From Streptomyces radiopugnans (lineage in GTDB: Bacteria; Actinomycetota; Actinomycetes; Streptomycetales; Streptomycetaceae): a stretch of 64,000 nucleotides of DNA. The notes beneath the pieces are model-generated. The model saw only the letters and a list, made by a program, of their open reading frames with translations, had not been told where the DNA came from and did no database searches. Below are positions 54,163-63,726 of the stretch, piece by piece (within the stretch, counting starts at the first letter, position 1; the number at the start of each line of letters is the position of its first letter). Location of the stretch: contig NZ_FOET01000001.1 of the NCBI RefSeq assembly GCF_900110735.1, positions 124,001 through 188,000 on the forward strand. Direction: 5' to 3'. The position numbers were made by a program, and so were the translations under genes.

Positions 54163-54711
54163 TCACCGGCCGTCGCCGACGCGGTCCTCACCACCGGCGA
54201 ACCGGTCCGCCTCCGCGCGCACGGTTGCACGGTCGGCACGCGGCGGCTGCCGGTGCCGCGCCACCGGTTCCTCCGCGGTGAGCCGCCGCCCGCCCTCCTC
54301 CGGACGGGGCGCCGCGAGCAGCAGAGCGATCGTCTCGGCGTGGGACTCGCGCAGGGCCCAGTCGAGCGGGGAGAGGCCGGTGCCTCCGTCCTCACGGAGC
54401 AGGGGATCGGCGCCGTGGGCGAGGAGCGTCCGCACCGTTCCGGTGTTTCCCCGGCAGGCGGCGGCGCACAGCGGGGTGCCCTCCTGGCCGCGCCCGCTCT
54501 CGGTGTCCGGGTGGGCTCCGGCCGCCAGGAGCGCTTCCGCCACTTCACCGTTGCCCTGGACGGCCGCCGCGTAGAGCGGGGTGGTGCCCTCGGCGTCGGC
54601 GGTCTCGGCGGGAGCCCCGGCCCGCAGCAGCGCGGTCACCCCCGGGAGGTCCCCACTGCTCGCCGCCCACACCAGTCGCGCCGACAGCTTCTTGCGACGT
54701 CGCCTGTTCAC
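54163..54711 (-). CDS. Ankyrin-repeat protein
   Basis: 182 residues from GTG at 54711; TAGGGT lies seven bases upstream, so it is likely leaderless (a GTG at 54720 is an alternative). A basic head (NRRRRKKLSARL) precedes four ankyrin repeats: LVWAASSGDLPGVTALLRAG, TPLYAAAVQGNGEVAEALLA, TPLCAAACRGNTGTVRTLLA, SPLDWALRESHAETIALLLA. Ankyrin repeats bind proteins; no catalytic part is present. The C-terminus (about 150-182) is charged and probably unstructured. Divergent from the ABC exporter gene. Partner unknown. Confidence 0.85.
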   Translation of the reverse strand: MNRRRRKKLSARLVWAASSGDLPGVTALLRAGAPAETADAEGTTPLYAAAVQGNGEVAEALLAAGAHPDTESGRGQEGTPLCAAACRGNTGTVRTLLAHGADPLLREDGGTGLSPLDWALRESHAETIALLLAAPRPEEGGRRLTAEEPVARHRQPPRADRATVRAEADRFAGGEDRVGDGR

Positions 54712-54896
54712 GGCCGTCACCCTACGGTCCGGCGCCGGCCGGTGCCGGATCACCACGGAGAACGGGAAGCCCGGTCCGCCTCCCCTCCAGCGGGATGAAA
54801 TACGGTCGCCCGCGCGTTGGTCCACTGGTGCAGTGGACACACAGGGCGACACACGGTCGCACACGGCGACGCACGGCCAGCGGGAGGTAACCGGAA

Positions 54897-57800
54897 GTGG
54901 CGGGTACGCAGGCGGGGGAGACCGGGAAAGCCGGGGACACGGGGGAGGCCGGCGACGCGCGGCAGCCGGGCTGGGCGCGGCGGCTGACCGCGTACTGCTG
55001 GCGGTACCGCCGCAACGTGCTGTTGTCGCTGGGCGCCTCGCTCGCCGGCATGGCCGTGATGGCGCTCGTCCCCCTGGTCACCAAGGTGGTCATCGACGAC
55101 ATCGTCATAGGCGGCGGTGACGGGCTCGGCCTGTGGATCGGGCTGCTGGTCGCCGCCGCGGTCGCGGTGTACGGGCTGACGTACGTGCGCCGCTACTACG
55201 GCGGCAGGCTCGCGCTCGACGTCCAGCACGACCTGCGCACCGAGATGTACGACTCCATCACCCGCCTCGACGGGCGGCGGCAGGACGAGCTGTCCACCGG
55301 CCAGGTCGTCGGGCGGGGCACCAGCGACCTCCAGCTCATCCAGGGCCTGCTGTTCATGACGCCGATGATGATCGGCAACATCCTGCTCTTCGTCATCTCG
55401 CTGGTCGTGATGGTCTCCCTCTCCCCGCTGCTGACGCTGGTGGCGCTGGCCGTCGCGCCCGCCCTGACGTTCATCGCCCGGCGCAGCCGCGACCGGCTCT
55501 TCCCCGCCAGCTGGTACGCCCAGGCCCAGGCCGGCGCCGTGGCCGGTGTGGTGGACGGGGCGGTCGGCGGCGTGCGCGTGGTCAAGGGCTTCGGGCAGGA
55601 GGAGCAGGAGACCGGCAAGCTGCGCGCGGCCGGCCGCGAGCTGTTCGCCGCCCGGCTGCGCACGGTGAAGCTGAACGCCCGCTACACCCCCGCCCTGCAG
55701 GCCGTCCCCGCCCTCGGCCAGGTCGCGATGCTCGCCTTCGGCGGCTGGATGGCCACCCGCGGCCAGATCACCCTGGGCACCTTCGTCGCCTTCTCCACCT
55801 ACCTCGCCCAGCTCGTCGGGCCGGTGCGGATGCTGACCATGATGCTGACGGTCGGCCAGCAGGCGCGGGCGGGCGTCGAGCGCGTCCTGGAGCTGATCGA
55901 CACCGAGCCGGCCATCCGCGAGAGCGAGGACGCCCGCGAACTGCCCGCCGACGCCCCCGCCACCGTCGAGTTCGACCGCGTCGGCTTCGCCTACGACACC
56001 GGCCCCGACGCGCGGCCGGTGCTGGAGGACTTCTCGCTGAGCATCTCGCCCGGCGAGACCGTCGCCGTCGTCGGCACCTCCGGAAGCGGCAAGTCCACCG
56101 TCTCGCTGCTGCTGCCGCGCTTCTACGACGTGACCTCGGGCGCGGTGCGGGTCGGCGGGCACGACGTGCGCGAGCTGACCTCCGCCTCGCTGCGCGCGGC
56201 CATCGGCCTGGTGCCCGAGCACAGCTTCCTGTTCTCCGACACCGTCCGCGCCAACATCGCCTACGGCCACCCCGACGCCACCGACGAGCAGGTACGGGCC
56301 GCCGCGCGCGCCGCCCAGGCCGACGGCTTCATCTCCGACCTGCCCGACGGCTACGACACCGCCGTCGGCGAGCAGGGCCTGACCCTCTCCGGCGGCCAGC
56401 GCCAGCGCATCGCCCTGGCCCGGGCCATCCTCGCCGACCCCAGACTGCTGGTGCTGGACGACGCGACCTCCGCCGTGGACGCCCGGGTGGAGCACGAGAT
56501 CCACGAGGCGCTGCGCGGTGTGATGGCCGGCCGCACCACCCTGCTGATCGCCCACCGCCGCTCCACCCTCTCCCTGGCCGACCGCATCGCCGTGCTCGAC
56601 GGCGGGCGGCTGGTGGACGTCGGCACCGACGCCGAGCTCCAGGAGCGCTGCGAGCTGTACCGCAGGCTGCTCAGCGACCCCGACGAGCTGGGCGGCGTCG
56701 AACGCGATCCGGCCGGGCAGATCGCCGCGTCCCGGGGCGCGTCCGAGGCGGCGTCCGAGGACGGCGGGTCCGACGGCCGGGTCGACGGCGTCACCCCCGA
56801 GCTGTGGATCAGGGAGGGTGACCCGGAGGACACCGCCGCCACCACTCCCGGCGCGCCCGCCCCCGCCACCGGCGGGCCGGGCTTCGCGGGAGCCCTGGCC
56901 GGGGTCCCGGCCACCCCCGAGATGCTCGACAAGGTCGCCGCCCTGCCCCCGGCCACCGACGCCCCCGGCATCGACGAGGAGCGCGCCGCCGCCGCCGAGT
57001 CCGCCTACAGGTTGCGCCATCTGCTGCGCGGCTTCCGCGGTCCGCTGCTGCTGAGCCTGCTGCTGGTCGTGATCGACGCGGTCGCCGGGCTGATGCTGCC
57101 GGTCCTGGTGCGGCACGGCATCGACGAGGGCGTCCAGCAGGCGGCGCTCGGCGCGGTCTGGGCCGCCTCCGCGCTGGCGCTGGTCGTCGTCCTCGTCCAG
57201 TGGGCCGCGCAGACCGGGGAGACCCGCGCCATCGGCCGCACCGGCGAGCGGATCCTCTACACCCTCCGGGTCAAGATCTTCGCCCAGCTCCAGCGCCTCG
57301 GGCTCGACTACTACGAGCGCGAGCTGACCGGGAAGATCATGACCCGGATGACCACCGACGTGGACGCCCTGACGTCCTTCCTGCAGACCGGGCTGGTCCA
57401 GGCGATCGTCGCGGTGCTGACCTTCTTCGGCATCATGGTCGCCCTCGTCGTCATCGACGCGGGACTCGCGCTGGTGGTCCTGGCGACCCTGCCGCCGCTG
57501 GTGATCGGCACGGTCTTCTTCCGCCGCCAGAGCATCAAGGCCTACGAGCTGGCGCGCGAGCGCGTCAGCGGCGTCAACGCCGCCCTCCAGGAGGGCGTCG
57601 CCGGTCTGCGGATCGTGCAGGCGTTCCGCCGCGAGGAGCGCGACGCGCGCCGCTTCGCCGAGCTCAGCGACGGCTACCGCCGGGCGCGTGTGCGCGGCCA
57701 GTGGCTGATCTCGGTGTACTTCCCCTTCATCCAGCTCCTCGCCTCCCTGGCGACCGCCGCCGTGCTGATCGTCGGCGCGAACCGGGTGGGCGGCGGCACG

Positions 57801-58757
57801 CTGACGGCGGGCGCTCTGGTGGCGTACCTGCTCTACATCGAGCTGTTCTTCGCCCCCGTGCAGCAGCTCTCGCAGGTCTTCGACGGCTACCAGCAGGCGG
57901 TCGTCTCCCTGGGCCGCGTCCAGGAGCTGCTGCGCGAGCGGACGACGACGCCGCTGCCCGAGAAGCCGCGCGAGGTGGGCCGGCTGCGCGGCGAGATCGT
58001 CTTCGAGAACGTCGCCTTCCGGTACAACGCCGGGGACGGCGCGGACGGGGAGGGCGGCGAGAACGCGCTGTCCGGCGTCGATCTGACGATCCCCGCCGGG
58101 CAGACGGTCGCCTTCGTCGGCGAGACGGGCGCGGGCAAGTCCACGCTGGTCAAGCTGGTCGCCCGGTTCTACGACCCGACCTCGGGCACCGTCCGGGTGG
58201 ACGGCGTCGACCTGCGCGAGCTGGACCTGGCCGGCTACCGCCACCGGCTCGGGGTGGTGCCGCAGGAGTCGTACCTCTTCCCGGGCACGGTGCGCGACGC
58301 CATCGCCTACGGCCGCCCCGACGCCACCGACGCCGAGGTGGAGGCCGCCGCGCGGGCGGTCGGCGCGCACGACATGATCGCCACGCTCTCCGGCGGCTAT
58401 CTGCACCCGGTCGCCGAGAAGGGGCGCAACCTCTCCGCCGGGCAGCGGCAGCTGATCGCCCTGGCCCGCGCGGAGCTGGTGCGCCCCGACATCCTGCTGC
58501 TGGACGAGGCCACCGCGGCCCTGGACCTGGCCACCGAGGCGCTGGTCAACCAGGCCACCGACCGCCTGGCGGGCCGCCGCACCACCCTGGTCGTCGCCCA
58601 CCGCCTCACCACGGCCGCCCGCGCGGACCGGGTGGTGGTCCTGGACCACGGCCGGGTGGTGGAGGACGGCACCCACGCGGAACTGCTGGAGCGCGGCGGG
58701 CGGTACGCGGAGCTGTGGCGCACCTACGCGGGCGTGCCGGAGGGCGCGGGGGTGTGA
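54897..58757 (+). CDS. Fused asymmetric ABC exporter (TM-NBD-TM-NBD)
   Basis: 1286 residues; GTG at 54897 with GGGAGG nine bases upstream. Two full half-transporters are joined by an acidic/Ala-rich linker (about 600-690). NBD1 has GTSGSGKST, LSGGQ and LVLDDATSAVD, with D522 in place of the catalytic Glu; NBD2 has GETGAGKST, LSAGQ (1179-1183) and LLLDEATAALD with E1204. In the head-to-tail dimer the non-canonical Walker B of NBD1 and the changed signature of NBD2 fall in the same ATP site, as in heterodimeric exporters with one degenerate site. It is a drug, lipid or peptide exporter in the cytoplasmic membrane; substrate unknown. Confidence 0.93.
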   Translation: MAGTQAGETGKAGDTGEAGDARQPGWARRLTAYCWRYRRNVLLSLGASLAGMAVMALVPLVTKVVIDDIVIGGGDGLGLWIGLLVAAAVAVYGLTYVRRYYGGRLALDVQHDLRTEMYDSITRLDGRRQDELSTGQVVGRGTSDLQLIQGLLFMTPMMIGNILLFVISLVVMVSLSPLLTLVALAVAPALTFIARRSRDRLFPASWYAQAQAGAVAGVVDGAVGGVRVVKGFGQEEQETGKLRAAGRELFAARLRTVKLNARYTPALQAVPALGQVAMLAFGGWMATRGQITLGTFVAFSTYLAQLVGPVRMLTMMLTVGQQARAGVERVLELIDTEPAIRESEDARELPADAPATVEFDRVGFAYDTGPDARPVLEDFSLSISPGETVAVVGTSGSGKSTVSLLLPRFYDVTSGAVRVGGHDVRELTSASLRAAIGLVPEHSFLFSDTVRANIAYGHPDATDEQVRAAARAAQADGFISDLPDGYDTAVGEQGLTLSGGQRQRIALARAILADPRLLVLDDATSAVDARVEHEIHEALRGVMAGRTTLLIAHRRSTLSLADRIAVLDGGRLVDVGTDAELQERCELYRRLLSDPDELGGVERDPAGQIAASRGASEAASEDGGSDGRVDGVTPELWIREGDPEDTAATTPGAPAPATGGPGFAGALAGVPATPEMLDKVAALPPATDAPGIDEERAAAAESAYRLRHLLRGFRGPLLLSLLLVVIDAVAGLMLPVLVRHGIDEGVQQAALGAVWAASALALVVVLVQWAAQTGETRAIGRTGERILYTLRVKIFAQLQRLGLDYYERELTGKIMTRMTTDVDALTSFLQTGLVQAIVAVLTFFGIMVALVVIDAGLALVVLATLPPLVIGTVFFRRQSIKAYELARERVSGVNAALQEGVAGLRIVQAFRREERDARRFAELSDGYRRARVRGQWLISVYFPFIQLLASLATAAVLIVGANRVGGGTLTAGALVAYLLYIELFFAPVQQLSQVFDGYQQAVVSLGRVQELLRERTTTPLPEKPREVGRLRGEIVFENVAFRYNAGDGADGEGGENALSGVDLTIPAGQTVAFVGETGAGKSTLVKLVARFYDPTSGTVRVDGVDLRELDLAGYRHRLGVVPQESYLFPGTVRDAIAYGRPDATDAEVEAAARAVGAHDMIATLSGGYLHPVAEKGRNLSAGQRQLIALARAELVRPDILLLDEATAALDLATEALVNQATDRLAGRRTTLVVAHRLTTAARADRVVVLDHGRVVEDGTHAELLERGGRYAELWRTYAGVPEGAGV

Positions 58758-58769
58758 GCGCGGAGGCGT

Positions 58770-58816
58770 GAGCGCGTCCCTTCGCCGAGCGCGCCCCGGT
58801 CGAAGGGAGCGCGCTC
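58770..58816. terminator. Hairpin between exporter and small reverse gene
   Basis: GAGCGCGTCCCTTCG (58770-58784) pairs with CGAAGGGAGCGCGCTC (58801-58816) with one bulged G; it overlaps the reverse gene's stop codon. Confidence 0.7.
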
Positions 58817-59036
58817 AGCGGCGGTCGCGCGGGTGGTCGCGGGCCGTGCGCTCGTTGCCGCGCCGGTAGTTCCCCGTCCAGCGGGCCATCACCTGCTGCG
58901 GGTCGCCCGAGTCCACCTCCGCCAGGAAGCGCCGGGCGCGCTCACCGCGCAGGGTGGTGACCGGGCGGCCGTGGTGGGCGACGGTCACCGTGCCGTCGCC
59001 GTACGCGTCGTAGGAGAAACCTCCGGGTGCGGGCAT
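58815..59036 (-). CDS. Small conserved Streptomyces protein
   Basis: 73 residues from ATG 59036; no Shine-Dalgarno, TACGGT just upstream suggests a leaderless mRNA. Beta-strand-rich start GGFSYDAYGDGTVTVAHHGR followed by TTLRGERARRFLAEVDSGDP and a basic tail. It lies 17 bases after the Nudix stop in the same orientation. I do not recognise a function. Confidence 0.7.
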   Translation of the reverse strand: MPAPGGFSYDAYGDGTVTVAHHGRPVTTLRGERARRFLAEVDSGDPQQVMARWTGNYRRGNERTARDHPRDRR

Positions 59037-59053
59037 ACGGGCGACCGTACGGG

Positions 59054-59596
59054 TCAGGGGCGGCAGAGCGCAGCCAGGTATTCGTCCACCGTCTGCACCA
59101 CACCGCCCTCCAGCGGCTCGTCGCCCTCCCGCCAGTGGACGGCGGCGATCTCCTCGCCGGGTGTGAACGGGGCCGGGCCGCCGGCCTCGGCGGTGAACAG
59201 GGCGCCGTACATCACCCGGCGCTCGGGGCCGAGAGCGGTGCGGGCGAAACCGGCGAACCGCAGCCGCTCCGGCGCCACCTCCTGGCCGCTCTCCTCGCGC
59301 AGTTCGCGTACGGCCGCCTGCCGGGGCGTCTCGCCGGGCTCGATCCGGCCGCCCGGCAGCTCCCAGCAGTCGCGCCCGCGCACCCGCACCATCAGCAGCC
59401 GCCCCTGATGCCACAGTGCCACCAGGACGTAGCCCACGCGCGCGTCGTCGAAGGCCGCGTCCTCCGGCTCCCGGTGGAAGCCCAGCAGTTCCATCCCCAG
59501 CGGCCCGCGCGCCAGCGGGGCCTGCCCGTCCGTCCCGGCATCCGTCCCGGTGTCTTTCCCGGCGTTCGTCGTGCTGTCCGTCGCGGCGTCGGTCAT
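59054..59596 (-). CDS. Nudix hydrolase
   Basis: 180 residues; ATG at 59596 follows TACGCT at leaderless spacing. The Nudix box reads [20 protein letters not shown] followed by ESGQE, with the catalytic REL-EE core intact. The N-terminal 30 residues are Thr/Asp/Ala-rich and disordered. [15 protein letters not shown] and [20 protein letters not shown] complete the fold. Family members hydrolyse nucleoside diphosphates linked to another moiety; the substrate is not evident. Confidence 0.9.
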   Translation of the reverse strand: MTDAATDSTTNAGKDTGTDAGTDGQAPLARGPLGMELLGFHREPEDAAFDDARVGYVLVALWHQGRLLMVRVRGRDCWELPGGRIEPGETPRQAAVRELREESGQEVAPERLRFAGFARTALGPERRVMYGALFTAEAGGPAPFTPGEEIAAVHWREGDEPLEGGVVQTVDEYLAALCRP

Positions 59597-59769
59597 GGCG
59601 GTGAGCGTACGCCCGCCGCCGGTGCCCGCGGTACGGGGCCGGGAGCGGCCCGCGGAGCGGTGCGCGGCGGGCGCGGTCCCCGGATTCGGGCGCCAACCCG
59701 GTCTGGCGGGCCCGGTGTTGCGCCGGATAGGTTCGCCGCGTTCACGGACAAGCCCATGGGAGGGCATAC

Positions 59770-61185
59770 ATGCGCAAGGCGCTCAGAGCCCTGCTGACCC
59801 TGCTGGTGCTCATCGGCACCGTCAGCGTCGGCAGCGCGTCGGCGGGGGCCGCCACCGCGGCCGGGACCGACATCGAGGACCGCATCCTCGCGATACCGGG
59901 GATGCGCCTGATCGAGGAGAAGCCGGTCGACGGCTACCGCTTCTTCGTGCTGGGCTACCGGCAGCCCGTCGACCACCGCAGGCCCTCGGAGGGCACCTTC
60001 GAGCAGCGTCTGACGGTGCTGCACAAGGGCGAGGACCGGCCCACCGTCTTCTACACCTCCGGCTACGGGCTGCGCACCACGCCCTCGCGCAGCGAGCCGA
60101 CGAGGATGACCGACGGCAACCAGGTCTCCATGGAGTACCGCTTCTTCACCCCGTCGCGGCCCCAGCCCGCCGACTGGTCCAAGCTCGACATCTGGCAGGC
60201 GGCCAGCGACCAGCACCGCATCTTCCGCGCCCTGCACCGGATCTACGACGAGGAGTGGATCTCCACCGGCGGCAGCAAGGGCGGGATGACGGCCACGTAC
60301 TACCGCCGCTTCTACCCGGACGACATGGACGGCACGGTCGCCTACGTCGCGCCCAACGACGTCAACAACAAGGAGGACTCGGCCTACGACGAGTTCTTCG
60401 CCACCGTCTCCACCGCCGAGTGCCGCGAGCGGCTGAACGCCGTGCAGCGCGAGGTCTTCGTGCGCCGCGACGAGATCGTGGCCCGCTACGAGGCGTGGGC
60501 GAAGGAGGAGGGCTACACCTTCACCACCGTCGGCAGCGCCGACAAGGCCTTCGAGAACGTGGGCCTGGACCTGGTGTGGGCCTGGTGGCAGTACGGGTCG
60601 GAGTCCGACTGCGGCCAGGTGCCCGCGGCGAGCGCGAGCACCGACGAGCTGTACGCCTTCGTCGACCAGGTGGCGGGCTTCTCCTTCTACACCGACCAGG
60701 GCCTGGAGTACTACACGCCGTACTACTACCAGGCCGGCACCCAGCTCGGCGCGCCGAACTTCGACACCCCGCACCTGGACGGGCTGCTGCGCTACCCCGG
60801 CATCTACGACCCGCGCTCCTACGTCCCGCGCGACATCCCGATGAGCTTCGACCGGAAGGCGATGCGCGACATCGACAAGTGGGTGCGCAAGGACGCCGAG
60901 CGGATGCTGTTCGTCTACGGCGAGAACGACCCGTGGGGAGCGGAGCCCTTCCGGCTGGGCCGCGGCAGTGAGGACTCCTACGTCCTGACCGCGCCCGGCG
61001 CCAACCACGGCGCGAACATCGCCGGGCTGGAGGAGGACGACCGGGCCCTCGCCACCGGCGCCCTGATGCGGTGGGCCGGTCTGGACGCCGACGCGTCGGC
61101 GAACCGGAAGGCGGCGCCGCTCGCGCCGTACGACGCGAAGCTGGACCGGGCCGACAAGGCCGACCGGCGGATGCTGCGCCCCTGA
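59770..61185 (+). CDS. Secreted S28-type serine peptidase
   Basis: 471 residues; ATG at 59770, GGGAGG six bases before. Signal peptide [20 protein letters not shown], cleavage near ASAGAATA-A. The alpha/beta-hydrolase triad is readable: S169 in TGGSKGG, Asp in YGENDPWG and His in GANHGANI. These match the S28 (PS-10) tripeptidyl aminopeptidase group of Streptomyces, which releases di- or tripeptides from the N-terminus outside the cell. A 16-bp terminator follows. Confidence 0.92.
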   Translation: MRKALRALLTLLVLIGTVSVGSASAGAATAAGTDIEDRILAIPGMRLIEEKPVDGYRFFVLGYRQPVDHRRPSEGTFEQRLTVLHKGEDRPTVFYTSGYGLRTTPSRSEPTRMTDGNQVSMEYRFFTPSRPQPADWSKLDIWQAASDQHRIFRALHRIYDEEWISTGGSKGGMTATYYRRFYPDDMDGTVAYVAPNDVNNKEDSAYDEFFATVSTAECRERLNAVQREVFVRRDEIVARYEAWAKEEGYTFTTVGSADKAFENVGLDLVWAWWQYGSESDCGQVPAASASTDELYAFVDQVAGFSFYTDQGLEYYTPYYYQAGTQLGAPNFDTPHLDGLLRYPGIYDPRSYVPRDIPMSFDRKAMRDIDKWVRKDAERMLFVYGENDPWGAEPFRLGRGSEDSYVLTAPGANHGANIAGLEEDDRALATGALMRWAGLDADASANRKAAPLAPYDAKLDRADKADRRMLRP

Positions 61186-61207
61186 GGCGCGACCCCGTAC
61201 GCGGAAA

Positions 61208-61243
61208 CGGTGGGCGCGACCGGACCTCCGGTCGCGCCCACCG
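61208..61243. terminator. Bidirectional terminator after the S28 peptidase
   Basis: A 16-bp perfect stem (61208-61223 with 61228-61243) with ACCT loop, between the converging peptidase and LacI-type genes. Confidence 0.9.
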
Positions 61244-61313
61244 GTGCTTGCCGCCGGCCGGGAGGGGGGCGGCGGCCCGGCCGGCGGAGCCGCCGACCGG
61301 CTTGCGGGGAAGG

Positions 61314-62438
61314 TCAGTCGGTGCGCGGGGCCGCGGTCGAGGCGCGGACCATCAGCTCGGTGCGGACGGTCGCCACGTCCCCGGGAGGCGCCGACTCCCG
61401 GCCCAGCGCCAGCCGTCCGGCGCGGGCGCCCGCCTCGTGGAGCGGGATGCGGACGGTGGTCAGGGAGGGGGACGCGTCCGCGCTGAAGGGCAGGTCGTCG
61501 AAGCCGGCCACGGAGACGTCCCCGGGGATGCTCAGGCCCGCCTCGCGCAGCGCGGCGCAGACGCCGAGGGCGACGGTGTCGTTGGCGGCCAGCACGGCCG
61601 TCAGGCCCGGTTCGCGGCGCAGCAGCTCCAGGGCGCCGTCGTAGCCGGAGGAACGGTCGTACGCGCCGTGCACGGTGAGGCGGTCGGCCTCCGTCAGCAG
61701 GTCGCGGCCGTGGTCGCGGTCGTGGTCGGCCAGTGCGGCCCGGTGGCCCTCCAGCCGGTGCCGGGTGGTGGTCCGTTCGGCCGGGCCCGCCACGTAGCCG
61801 ATGCGGCGGTGGCCGAGGGCGAGGAGGTGCTCGGTCAGGCGGCGGGCGCCGCCGCGGTTGTCGAAGGCCACGGTGAGCGGCGCCCCGGTACCACCCGGCC
61901 CGGCGCCCGCGGCGCCCTTCCCGCCGCCCTGACCCCCGTCGCCGCCCGCCTCCGGCAGCGGCGGCCTGCCGCACAGCACCACCCGGGTGCCGGCGGCGGC
62001 CAGCCGGCGCAGCCGGGCGGCCAGCGCCTCGGCGTGCCCGGGGTCCTCCACCGCGCTGCCGGTGAGGACGACGGCGGCGGCGCGCTGTCGCTGGAGGAGC
62101 ATGAGGTAGGTCAGTTCGCGCTCGGGGGAGCCGCCGGTGTTGCACACCACCGCCAGTTTCCCGCCGGCCTTCTCCGGTTCCATCTCCGACTGGACCGCGC
62201 TTGCCATGATCCCGAAGAACGGGTCGGCGATGTCGTTGACGAGGACGCCGACGAGATCGGAGGTGGCCGCGGCCAGGGAGCTGGCCGGTCCGTTCACGAC
62301 GTACTCCAGCTCCTCCACCGCGCGCAGCACCCGGCTGCGGGTGGCCCCGGCCACCGGGTAGTTGCCGCTCAGTACGCGCGAGACGGTGGCCGCCGAGACC
62401 CCGGCCCGGGCCGCCACGTCCGCCAGCGTCACTGCCAT
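61314..62438 (-). CDS. LacI-family transcriptional regulator
   Basis: 374 residues, ATG at 62438 with GGAGG five bases upstream. Helix-turn-helix VTLADVAARAGVSAATVSRVLSGNYPV and a hinge, then the effector domain (DLVGVLVNDIADPFFGIMAS; LTAVLAANDTVALGVCAALR; VAGFDDLPFSADASPSLTTV). A Gly-rich insert (GGDGGQGGGKGAAGAGPGG) at about 165-185 is unusual. It diverges from an oxidoreductase gene across a perfect LacI-type palindrome and so probably controls that operon in response to a sugar or polyol. Confidence 0.92.
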   Translation of the reverse strand: MAVTLADVAARAGVSAATVSRVLSGNYPVAGATRSRVLRAVEELEYVVNGPASSLAAATSDLVGVLVNDIADPFFGIMASAVQSEMEPEKAGGKLAVVCNTGGSPERELTYLMLLQRQRAAAVVLTGSAVEDPGHAEALAARLRRLAAAGTRVVLCGRPPLPEAGGDGGQGGGKGAAGAGPGGTGAPLTVAFDNRGGARRLTEHLLALGHRRIGYVAGPAERTTTRHRLEGHRAALADHDRDHGRDLLTEADRLTVHGAYDRSSGYDGALELLRREPGLTAVLAANDTVALGVCAALREAGLSIPGDVSVAGFDDLPFSADASPSLTTVRIPLHEAGARAGRLALGRESAPPGDVATVRTELMVRASTAAPRTD

Positions 62439-62523
62439 CGATTCCTCCGGTGCGGTTCTCGTCCGCGGGTGTTGTCTGCGGGTCTTGTCGTGGGTGCTGT
62501 GGGCAGGCTAGCTTGCCCTGGGA

Positions 62524-62539
62524 TAGAAAGCGCTTTCTA
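62524..62539. promoter_or_regulatory. LacI-type operator
   Basis: TAGAAAGCGCTTTCTA, a perfect 16-bp palindrome with central CG typical of LacI-family operators, 18 bases upstream of the oxidoreductase start. Confidence 0.9.
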
Positions 62540-62556
62540 AAGCGAGAGGGAAGCTC

Positions 62557-63726
62557 ATGACACGCAGGGTCGTACGGATCGCCATGAACGGCGTCACCGG
62601 CCGGATGGGGTACCGCCAGCATCTGGTCCGCTCCATCCTCGCCATCCGCGAACAGGGCGGACTGGAGCTGGGCGACGGCGATGTGCTGTGGCCCGAACCG
62701 GTCCTCGTCGGGCGCCGCGAGCACGCGCTGAAGGCGCTCGCCGAGCGCCACGGCCTCGACCCCGACGCCGTGAGCTGCGACCTCGACGCCGTACTGGCCG
62801 ACGAGAGCGTCGAGATCTACTTCGACGCCCAGGTCACCTCCGCCCGCGAGGCCGCCATCCGCAAGGCGATCGCCGCCGGCAAGCACGTCTACACCGAGAA
62901 GCCCACCGCCACCGGCCTCGACGGCGCCCTGGAGCTGGCCCGGCTCGCCCGCGAGGCCGGCGTCAAGCACGGCGTGGTGCAGGACAAGCTCTTTCTACCG
63001 GGGCTGCTCAAGCTCAAGCGGCTGATCGACGGCGGCTTCTTCGGCCGCATCCTGTCGGTGCGCGGCGAGTTCGGCTACTGGGTCTTCGAGGGCGACTGGC
63101 AGCCCGCCCAGCGCCCCTCGTGGAACTACCGGGCCGAGGACGGCGGCGGCATCGTCGTCGACATGTTCCCCCACTGGGAGTACGTCCTCCACGAGCTGTT
63201 CGGCCCGGTGCGCACCGTCCAGGCCGTCACCGCCACCCACATCCCGCAGCGCTGGGACGAGCACGGCAAGCCGTACCAGGCCACCGCCGACGACGCCGCC
63301 TACGGCATCTTCCAGCTCGACGGCGGGATCGTCGCCCAGATCAACTCCTCCTGGACCGTGCGGGTCAACCGCGACGAGCTGGTGGAGTTCCAGGTCGACG
63401 GCACCGAGGGGTCGGCCGTCGCCGGGCTGCGCACCTGCCGCGTCCAGCACCGCTCCGCCACTCCCAAGCCGGTGTGGAACCCGGACCTGCCGGTGACCGA
63501 GTCCTTCCGCGACCAGTGGCAGGAGGTGCCGGACAACCACCCCGAGGGCGGGGAGTTCGACAACGGCTTCAAGGCGCAGTGGGAGCTGTTCCTGCGCCAC
63601 GTGGCGCTGGACGAGCCCTACACCTGGGACCTGCTGGCCGGCGCCCGCGGCGTCCAGCTCGCCGAACTCGGCCTGGCCTCGGCCGCCGAGGGCCGCCGCC
63701 TCGACGTACCGGAGCTGAGCCTGTGA
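62557..63726 (+). CDS. Gfo/Idh/MocA-family oxidoreductase
   Basis: 389 residues; ATG at 62557 with GAGAGGGAAG upstream. Rossmann fold start RIAMNGVTGRMGYRQHLVRS (G-x-T-G-x-M-G in place of GxGxxG), then the family EKP motif in GKHVYTEKPTATGLDGALEL and the catalytic His/Tyr region VVDMFPHWEYVLHELFGPVR. These enzymes oxidise or reduce sugars and polyols with NAD(P). The stop overlaps the DUF993 start in GTGA. With the LacI regulator this is a sugar/polyol catabolic operon; substrate unknown. Confidence 0.92.
   Translation: MTRRVVRIAMNGVTGRMGYRQHLVRSILAIREQGGLELGDGDVLWPEPVLVGRREHALKALAERHGLDPDAVSCDLDAVLADESVEIYFDAQVTSAREAAIRKAIAAGKHVYTEKPTATGLDGALELARLAREAGVKHGVVQDKLFLPGLLKLKRLIDGGFFGRILSVRGEFGYWVFEGDWQPAQRPSWNYRAEDGGGIVVDMFPHWEYVLHELFGPVRTVQAVTATHIPQRWDEHGKPYQATADDAAYGIFQLDGGIVAQINSSWTVRVNRDELVEFQVDGTEGSAVAGLRTCRVQHRSATPKPVWNPDLPVTESFRDQWQEVPDNHPEGGEFDNGFKAQWELFLRHVALDEPYTWDLLAGARGVQLAELGLASAAEGRRLDVPELSL

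Noticed and set aside
54750..58676. Reverse open frame of 1308 codons opposite the ABC exporter
   Set aside because: Antisense shadow caused by high GC; the forward frame has all ABC motifs.
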